Below, in pieces: positions 1 to 5,173 of a stretch of 7,670 nt of DNA; positions within the stretch are counted from its first letter, which is position 1; the number at the start of each line of letters is the position of its first letter. The notes beneath the pieces were generated by a model, which was given only the letters and a program-made list of their open reading frames with translations, did no database searches and was not told the DNA's origin. Source of the DNA: CAZUVM01 sp964623885. Lineage in GTDB: Bacteria; Verrucomicrobiota; Verrucomicrobiia; Limisphaerales; UBA8199. The stretch is taken from NCBI GenBank assembly GCA_964623885.1, contig CAZUVM010000008.1, positions 1 to 7,670 of the forward strand. Reading direction: 5' to 3'. The position numbers and the translations under genes are program-made.

Positions 1-171
1 ACTCAGGTCAAATTAGCGCCCTCGCCTTTTGCGCCAAAGAAGGGCTAACTAACACCGACGGCTGGAAGCGCGGGATAAGGAGAACCAGAGCTGCAGACAG
101 CGGCTTGAGATCCCAGAATCTCAAAGCTGACCTTTTCAATCCGGGCGGCCCCGTGGCAAATCGCGTCCGGC
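1..171. other. left-edge stretch without a supportable gene
   Basis: I see no convincing gene here. In frame 1 of the + strand, positions 1-48 read 15 codons and then a stop (TAA at 46-48), which could be the tail of an upstream gene but is too short to judge. The third + frame is open from the edge to about position 200, and a minus-strand frame is also open (305-45). Neither translation resembles a family I know, and both overlap the start of the oxidoreductase gene. I could not pick out a convincing promoter. An in-frame TGA at 106-108 limits how far upstream the oxidoreductase could start. Confidence 0.5.
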
Positions 172-2439
172 ATGCTATTTTGGGCCGTGTCCGCGCATAA
201 GCTCCAAAAGGACTGGAAAGCGAAGCTCAAGTCGGCTGTGCCATTCGGGCTGGGACAAGTGAAACCCAAGCATTTTCGGGACATGGCCGCCGTGGCATGG
301 AACAATCGCGATAACCTCGCTTATGCCTGGAAGGTGCTGAGTCGCGGCGTGTGTGATGGATGCGCGCTGGGAGTCGCCGGGTTCCATGATTGGACCATGG
401 AGGGGGTCCACCTGTGTATGACGCGGCTGAATTTGCTTCGGCTCAACACCATGCCCGCGCTGGACTCGAGGCGATTGGAGCGAGTTCAAGATCTCGAGCG
501 GTGCAGCAACGCGGAGCTGCGGGAATTGGGTCGGCTTGCCTATCCGATGGTGCGCGAGAAGGACGCGCCCGGGTTCCATCGTATCACCTGGGAGGAAGCG
601 CTGGGCCGCGTCGCCGCCCTCCTGCGCACGGACAACCCCCGTCGCCTCGCGTTCTACCTGACTTCGCGCGGCATAACCAACGAAGTCTATTATGTGGCGC
701 AGAAAGTCGCGCGGTTCCTGGGCACGAATAACATCGATAATGCCGCTCGGCTCTGCCATTCGCCCAGCACCGCCGCAATGAAGCATGCCCTCGGGATTGC
801 CGCGACCACTTGTGGTTACAAGGACTGGTACGGGACCGACCTCGTGATTTTCTTTGGCGCAAACCCGGCCAACGATCAGCCGGTGGCGACCAAATATTTG
901 CACGAGGCGAAGCGCCTCGGGACGAAGGTGGTAGTCGTGAACCCATATCGCGAGCCGGGCATGGAGCGGTATTGGGTGCCATCGAACTGGAGCAGCGCAG
1001 TTTTCGGCACGGATATCATGGATTATTGGTTTCCCGTATCGACGGGCGGGGACATCGCCTTCCTGTGCGGAGTTTTGAAAATGCTGATCGCGAACGGCTG
1101 GCAAGACAAGGATTTTATCCGAAACCACACGATGGGTTTTGAGGCGTTGGAATCGGAACTGGCGAAGCTTCAATTCGCGGAGCTGGAGGCGCAATCCGGT
1201 TTGGGCCGCGCGAGCATGGACGAATTTGCGGCATTGGTTCGCGAGGCGAAAACCGCCGTATTAGTCTGGAGCATGGGCATCACCCAGCACGCCTTTGGCG
1301 GCGACGCGGTGCAGATGATCTTGAACCTGGGCCTGGTGAAAGGATTTGTGGGGCGCGACAAATGCGGACTAATGCCCATCCGGGGCCATTCGTCTGTGCA
1401 GGGCGGCGCGGAAATGGGGGCGTATTCGACCGCATTCCCTGGTGGGAAACCGATCACGACCGAAAACGCCGCAGCCCTCGCGCAGGCTTATGGTTTTTCG
1501 GTGCCGGATTGGCACGGGTTGAGCGCGCCCGAGATGGTCGATGCAGCAAACCGTGGCGATCTGGATTTGCTCTACTGCCTGGGCGGCAATTTCCTCAGCA
1601 CGCTGCCGGAACCGGAGAATGTTCGCCGCGCCCTGGCCAACGTTCCGATGCGCGTGCACCAGGACCTCATCCTGACCGACCAGATGTTCGTTCCGGCGAA
1701 AGAAGAAGTGATTTTGCTGCCGGCCAAAACGCGCTACGAACAGGATGATGGCGGCACGGAGACCAGCACCGAACGCCGGATCATGTTCAGCCCGGAAATC
1801 CCGCGCCAGGTGGGCGAGGCGCGCGCGGAATGGAAAATCCTGCGAGAAGCGGCCGCAGCAGCGTATCCTGAGCGCGGTCAGTTGCTGGGTTGCGAGACGG
1901 GATTGCAGATTCGACAGGAGATTGCGCGCGTGATTCCCTTTTACGAGGGGGTACAGAATCTAAAACAAATCGGAGATTCAGTGCAGTACGGCGGGCCGCA
2001 CCTATGCGCGGGGTGGAAATTTCCGACGCCTGATGGCAAAGCGCATTTTCGCGCTGTGCAACTACCCGTCACCAAGTCACACCAACAGACGGCCGGGCCG
2101 CCGCACTTCATCGTCTCGACCCGCCGCGGAAAACAATTCAATTCTCTGGTTTATGCGGAGATCGATCCCATCAACGGAGCACCCCGTGATGCCGTTTTAA
2201 TGAACCAGGACGACGCCGCGGAAATGAATATCCGCCAACATGATCGCATTGTGCTGAAAAACGACGTTGGCCAATTCAACGGAATCGTATTTCTGGCGCC
2301 ATTGGCCCGGGGCAATCTGCAAATCCACTGGCCGGAAGGCAATGTTCTCATTCGGCGTGGAGTCACGGACGCGGCAGGTGGTGTGCCGGATTACAACGCC
2401 CGGGTAACCGTACAGCGTGTCAATGGGGCCGGGACCTGA
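172..2439 (+). CDS. FdhF/YdeP-family molybdopterin oxidoreductase (formate dehydrogenase-like)
   Basis: This 755-residue protein is about the length of E. coli YdeP and belongs to the bis-MGD molybdoenzymes. Near the N-terminus, C61, C64 and C82 (starting CDGCALG) are the likely Fe-S ligands; a classical fourth cysteine is not in the usual place, and C111 is the nearest candidate. C195-H196 in AARLCHSPST aligns with the Sec140-His141 pair of E. coli FdhF; codon 195 is TGC, so it is the cysteine form. R404 lies in MPIRGHSSVQG, matching the segment with the active-site arginine of formate dehydrogenases. The cofactor-binding fold continues through CLGGNFLS (469-476) and the GTETSTERR region (528-536). 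A C-terminal molybdopterin-dinucleotide-binding domain covers about 645-750. No twin-arginine signal is visible, so it is probably cytoplasmic. ATG 172 is the first ATG after the TGA at 106-108, but it lacks a clear ribosome site; GTG 187 or GTG 238 are alternatives. The substrate is uncertain: E. coli YdeP is linked to acid resistance, and formate is not proven for this subfamily. Confidence 0.93.
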   Translation: MLFWAVSAHKLQKDWKAKLKSAVPFGLGQVKPKHFRDMAAVAWNNRDNLAYAWKVLSRGVCDGCALGVAGFHDWTMEGVHLCMTRLNLLRLNTMPALDSRRLERVQDLERCSNAELRELGRLAYPMVREKDAPGFHRITWEEALGRVAALLRTDNPRRLAFYLTSRGITNEVYYVAQKVARFLGTNNIDNAARLCHSPSTAAMKHALGIAATTCGYKDWYGTDLVIFFGANPANDQPVATKYLHEAKRLGTKVVVVNPYREPGMERYWVPSNWSSAVFGTDIMDYWFPVSTGGDIAFLCGVLKMLIANGWQDKDFIRNHTMGFEALESELAKLQFAELEAQSGLGRASMDEFAALVREAKTAVLVWSMGITQHAFGGDAVQMILNLGLVKGFVGRDKCGLMPIRGHSSVQGGAEMGAYSTAFPGGKPITTENAAALAQAYGFSVPDWHGLSAPEMVDAANRGDLDLLYCLGGNFLSTLPEPENVRRALANVPMRVHQDLILTDQMFVPAKEEVILLPAKTRYEQDDGGTETSTERRIMFSPEIPRQVGEARAEWKILREAAAAAYPERGQLLGCETGLQIRQEIARVIPFYEGVQNLKQIGDSVQYGGPHLCAGWKFPTPDGKAHFRAVQLPVTKSHQQTAGPPHFIVSTRRGKQFNSLVYAEIDPINGAPRDAVLMNQDDAAEMNIRQHDRIVLKNDVGQFNGIVFLAPLARGNLQIHWPEGNVLIRRGVTDAAGGVPDYNARVTVQRVNGAGT

Positions 2440-2443
2440 AACG

Positions 2444-3289
2444 ATGACCGCCGAGAACACCAATCCTCGTCAGCCCGCTGCTTCCGAAACCGCGGACGTC
2501 CAGATGCTGCGTCGTCGCCTCGGTGACCAGCCCGAAAAATGCGCCGACCTTCTCGCGAGGGAAGAACCGCTGGAGATCCGTGTGCGCGGGCGGAGCATCG
2601 CGGTAACGATGCGCACCCCCGGACAGGATCGCGAGCTGGCTGCGGGCTTTCTTTTGAGTGAAGGTATCATTCACAAGCCCGGAGACATCGTGGAGATGGG
2701 GCCGTGCCTCGAAGGTGACGCCCCGGAAAACACGCTGAATGTCTTTCTCGCGCCTTCAGTCGATGTGGATTTTGAGCGCCTGACGCGCCATGTGTTCGCC
2801 TCATCCAGTTGCGGCGTATGCGGGAAGACTTCCATCGAAGCCGTTCACCAGCATTTCCCGCCGGTCACGGGGAATGTGACAATTCCGCAATCCGTGTTGG
2901 CCGCATTACCCGAGCGCATGCGCGCTGCTCAGCAGACTTTCGCCGATACCGGAGGTCTGCACGCGGCGGCTGTCTTCGATGGGCAAGGCCGGCTGTTAGT
3001 GTTGCGCGAGGACATTGGGCGCCACAACGCCGTGGACAAGGTGGTGGGTTATGGCTTGCTTTCGGATCGGTTCCCGTTCGATGCGCACGTCCTGCTGGTA
3101 AGCGGTCGCGCTTCATTCGAGATTGTGCAGAAAGCCCTGGCCTCGCGAATTCCAATCGTCTGCGCGATCTCGGCACCGTCGAGCCTGGCGGTTGAGCTCG
3201 CACGCGACAGTGAACAAACTCTCGTCGGCTTTTTACGCGGCGCTACGCTGAATATCTACTCCCGTCCGGATAGGGTTGTAGATACGTAA
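2444..3289 (+). CDS. fdhD: FdhD, sulfurtransferase for formate dehydrogenase activation
   Basis: FdhD carries sulfur from a cysteine desulfurase (IscS in E. coli) to the molybdenum cofactor of formate dehydrogenases, which are inactive without it. Numbered from the longest form (GTG 2417, 290 aa), the sequence shows the CxxC pair C132/C135 in SSCGVCGKTSIE. It also has TGGLHAAA (178-185), REDIGRHNAVDK (197-208), SGRASFE (229-235), ISAPSS (251-256) and GFLRG (271-275), all hallmarks of the family. Three starts are possible: GTG 2417, ATG 2423 and ATG 2444. I prefer 2444 (281 aa) because it is close to the usual FdhD length and lies 4 bases after the stop of the upstream gene; the other two overlap that gene. 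In every case the two genes are tightly packed and probably translationally coupled, which supports the upstream enzyme as FdhD's client. The protein is expected to be cytoplasmic. Confidence 0.96.
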   Translation: MTAENTNPRQPAASETADVQMLRRRLGDQPEKCADLLAREEPLEIRVRGRSIAVTMRTPGQDRELAAGFLLSEGIIHKPGDIVEMGPCLEGDAPENTLNVFLAPSVDVDFERLTRHVFASSSCGVCGKTSIEAVHQHFPPVTGNVTIPQSVLAALPERMRAAQQTFADTGGLHAAAVFDGQGRLLVLREDIGRHNAVDKVVGYGLLSDRFPFDAHVLLVSGRASFEIVQKALASRIPIVCAISAPSSLAVELARDSEQTLVGFLRGATLNIYSRPDRVVDT

Positions 3290-3327
3290 CCTCTTTACGA
3301 ACGTCCGCTGTCGGATGACAATGTGCC

Positions 3328-3699
3328 ATGAAGACGGTCGCAATCATTGGCGCCTCAACCGATCGCAACAAGTTCGGCAATAAAGCAGTCCGAGCCTTCA
3401 TGCAAAAGGGTTACCAGGTGTTTCCGATCAATCCCAAAGCAACGGAGGTGGAGGGTTTAAAAGCGTTCTCAAGCATTTCCGAAGTTCCTCTTCGTCCGGA
3501 CATGGTCAGTGTCTATCTGCCTCCGCCTTTGTTGCTGAAGGTTCTTGCTCAAATCGCTGACAAAGGCTGCCATGAATTATGGCTGAATCCCGGCACGGAA
3601 TCGCCCGAAGTCCTTGCCGAAGCCGAACGCCTGGGTTTAAACGCGATACAGGCTTGCAGCATAGTTGGTGCGGGCCTTTCGCCGAGTCAGTTTCCATAA
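3328..3699 (+). CDS. CoA-binding domain protein (YccU-like)
   Basis: This 123-residue protein is a single Rossmann-type CoA-binding domain (CoA_binding_2 type). It starts with the nucleotide-binding strand and loop VAIIGASTDRNKFGNK (residues 4-19), followed by GYQVFPINPKA (28-38), where the family recognises the cofactor. LWLNPGTESPE (84-94) and a C-terminal segment with a cysteine, AIQACSIVG (106-114), complete the fold. The length is close to the usual stand-alone version (about 120-145 residues), so it looks complete. The biological role of these small proteins is poorly known; they resemble the CoA-binding part of succinyl-CoA synthetase but lack the catalytic domains. The gene lies 38 bases after fdhD with no terminator visible between them, so co-transcription is likely. 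The ATG at 3328 has only a weak purine-rich stretch before it. No functional link to the molybdoenzyme is evident. Confidence 0.88.
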   Translation: MKTVAIIGASTDRNKFGNKAVRAFMQKGYQVFPINPKATEVEGLKAFSSISEVPLRPDMVSVYLPPPLLLKVLAQIADKGCHELWLNPGTESPEVLAEAERLGLNAIQACSIVGAGLSPSQFP

Positions 3700-3732
3700 G
3701 AGTTGGAATCGAAGTCTTGGGAGATTCAAGAG

Positions 3733-4197
3733 ATGGACCAATCGACTTTCACCCGCGTAGAGAACCTGTTGAAGCAACACGACGTCAATTTTGGCGTGCT
3801 TCGTCACAACCCGGTATCCACCAGCGAGGAGGCGGCGGCCATTCGTGGCGTGCCGCTCAGCAGTGGCGCTAAAGCACTCATTTGCAAAGTGGACGATCGG
3901 TTCGTCATGTTCGTGATTCCTGCCGACCGGAAACTCGAAAGCAAACGAGTGCGGCAGGCTTTGGGAATCCGGGCTCTCCGCTTTGCCGCTCCGGATGAAT
4001 TACGTGAATTAACCGGTTTGCTTCCGGGAGCGGTGCCGCCCTTTGGCAGCCTTTTCTCTCTGACTACTTACTGCGATCGTCACCTCGCTGAGAATGAACG
4101 GATCAATTTCAACGCCGGTGACCGATCTATTTCTGTTTCGCTTCTTTATCAGGATTATCTAAGGGTGGAGAATCCAAACCTCGGTTCATTCACCTAA
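3733..4197 (+). CDS. YbaK/EbsC-family protein (aminoacyl-tRNA deacylase-like)
   Basis: The 154-residue product has the fold of the free-standing editing domains YbaK, ProX and EbsC, which hydrolyse mischarged tRNAs such as Cys-tRNA(Pro) or Ala-tRNA(Pro). Numbered from ATG 3733, the key lysine of the family fits K47 in SSGAKALICK. The conserved G-x-x-P-P-F-G segment is TGLLPGAVPPFG (94-105), and FNAGDRSISVSL (126-137) forms the C-terminal strands with the usual G-D/R pair. The frame is open back to a TTG at 3703, which would add 10 residues and begin 4 bases after the previous stop. I chose ATG 3733 because a GGGAGA stretch lies a suitable distance upstream and the family normally begins near this point. 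It is the last gene of the + strand run and probably shares its transcript. Which tRNA it edits, if any, cannot be told from the sequence. Confidence 0.87.
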   Translation: MDQSTFTRVENLLKQHDVNFGVLRHNPVSTSEEAAAIRGVPLSSGAKALICKVDDRFVMFVIPADRKLESKRVRQALGIRALRFAAPDELRELTGLLPGAVPPFGSLFSLTTYCDRHLAENERINFNAGDRSISVSLLYQDYLRVENPNLGSFT

Positions 4198-4199
4198 AC

Positions 4200-4952
4200 T
4201 CAGTGCGACAACCAGCCGCCTACCGCCTGCAGAGGTTCGAGCTTTCCGGCATGAGTTACCCAAAAGGCGATCGCCGGGTGTTCGTTCTTCGAATCAGCCG
4301 CGAGGGCGAATTCTGCCTCAGCTTTCTCACCTCGCTTCGTCAGCGGATGTTTGGCAAGAGCGGTCACCACGAAATCGTGTTGTAACCGCTTACCTCGGTT
4401 TTCGCCCGATTTCACATCGGAACTCAATTCATTAGCCAGAATCGCCGCGTGCACGTCATATTTCGCCGTGTCACGTTCCATCGGAGTAAACGTTACTTGC
4501 CAGTGTGTCTTATCATTTGAGCTCACCTGCAGCACCCCGGCCCTGGTGGCGGCAGTGCGCGGTCCGTTCTTTTCTCCGGACCAGGAGCGCCATTCGTGCC
4601 CGTTTAATACAAAACCGGGTGTATAAACCGAATCCGCGCGCCAATACCGCACATATGCGCGCTGGCGCTCCGAAAACGCCTTCGATGCCCAAGGATCATG
4701 CCATCCCAAATAGTCCCAGTAGTCAACGTGGAACGATAGAGGCACAAATTCCTTCCAAAGACCGGGCGCGGATTGAAGGCCGCTCAACCACGTTTCCGCG
4801 GGCGGACAACTGCTGCAGCCTTCTGAAGTGAAGAGTTCAACAAGTGCCACCCGGTTCTCGGAGCTTTGGAAAACCAGCGACTCTGCGCGCGCTTCCCAAT
4901 CCTGAGCATTCATCAGCACAAATCCAAATAGTATCCCGCAATGGAATTGCAT
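4200..4952 (-). CDS. DUF1223 family thioredoxin-fold protein, probably exported
   Basis: The 250-residue product matches the DUF1223 family, whose members have a thioredoxin-like fold and an unknown role. Just after the N-terminus, VALVELFTSEGCSSCPPAE carries the CxxC pair (C46 and C49 from ATG 4952). Further on, VDYWDYLGWHDPW (76-88) and YTPGFVLNG (110-118) are typical of the family, the latter with the probable cis-proline beside the CxxC site. The first 25 or so residues (CGILFGFVLMNA, then ARAES) look like a weak signal peptide, suggesting an exported redox protein. The frame stays open to a TTG at 4991, but ATG 4952 gives a better signal peptide; ATG 4913 would remove it. No strong ribosome site precedes any of them. 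The gene ends 2 bases from the convergent YbaK-like gene. Its start lies 47 bases from a palindromic element, which may have displaced its original promoter or leader. Confidence 0.88.
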   Translation of the reverse strand: MQFHCGILFGFVLMNAQDWEARAESLVFQSSENRVALVELFTSEGCSSCPPAETWLSGLQSAPGLWKEFVPLSFHVDYWDYLGWHDPWASKAFSERQRAYVRYWRADSVYTPGFVLNGHEWRSWSGEKNGPRTAATRAGVLQVSSNDKTHWQVTFTPMERDTAKYDVHAAILANELSSDVKSGENRGKRLQHDFVVTALAKHPLTKRGEKAEAEFALAADSKNEHPAIAFWVTHAGKLEPLQAVGGWLSH

Positions 4953-5060
4953 TTGATGGTGATATTTCGTGCAGGTACAAGGAATTTGCAAACGACAACT
5001 TGTAGGAGACGACGTCAGGAGTCTCTGATCTTTTCAGCACACGGACTGGATTTCAGAAAG

Positions 5061-5079
5061 CGGTGCAAAAGTCGCACCG
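5061..5079. repeat. internal hairpin of the palindromic element
   Basis: Bases cggtgc (5061-5066) and gcaccg (5074-5079) form a perfect 6-bp stem around a 7-base loop. No T-run follows on either strand, so it does not look like an intrinsic terminator. Confidence 0.6.
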
Positions 5080-5096
5080 ACCCTCAAATCCCCTTC

Positions 5097-5139
5097 ACTG
5101 TATCAGGTCTTAGATTAAACTGTGGCCGGATAATACAGT
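5097..5139. repeat. second internal inverted repeat of the palindromic element
   Basis: The sequence actgtat (5097-5103) is repeated inverted as atacagt (5133-5139), a perfect 7-bp stem with a 29-base loop. It partly competes with the cagtcgtg pairing of the outer arms, so the two structures may be alternatives. Confidence 0.5.
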
Positions 5140-5173
5140 CGTGGAAAGGAATGGAGACTCCTGACGTCGTCTC

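Noticed and set aside
45..305. Minus-strand open frame near the left edge
   Set aside because: It overlaps the start of the oxidoreductase gene, resembles no known family, and has no visible ribosome site.
754..756. Possible selenocysteine at the active site of the formate dehydrogenase-like enzyme
   Set aside because: The codon is TGC, an ordinary cysteine codon, so no selenocysteine insertion is involved.
175..1194. Long minus-strand open frame of 339 codons opposite the oxidoreductase gene
   Set aside because: It lies fully antisense to a well-conserved molybdoenzyme and its translation, rich in Arg, His and Pro, has no recognisable domain; it is a by-product of GC-rich codon use.
4170..4245. 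Shared terminator between the convergent YbaK-like and DUF1223 genes
   Set aside because: Only a weak pairing of aacctc with gaggtt across a loop of more than 40 bases is visible, with no T-run.
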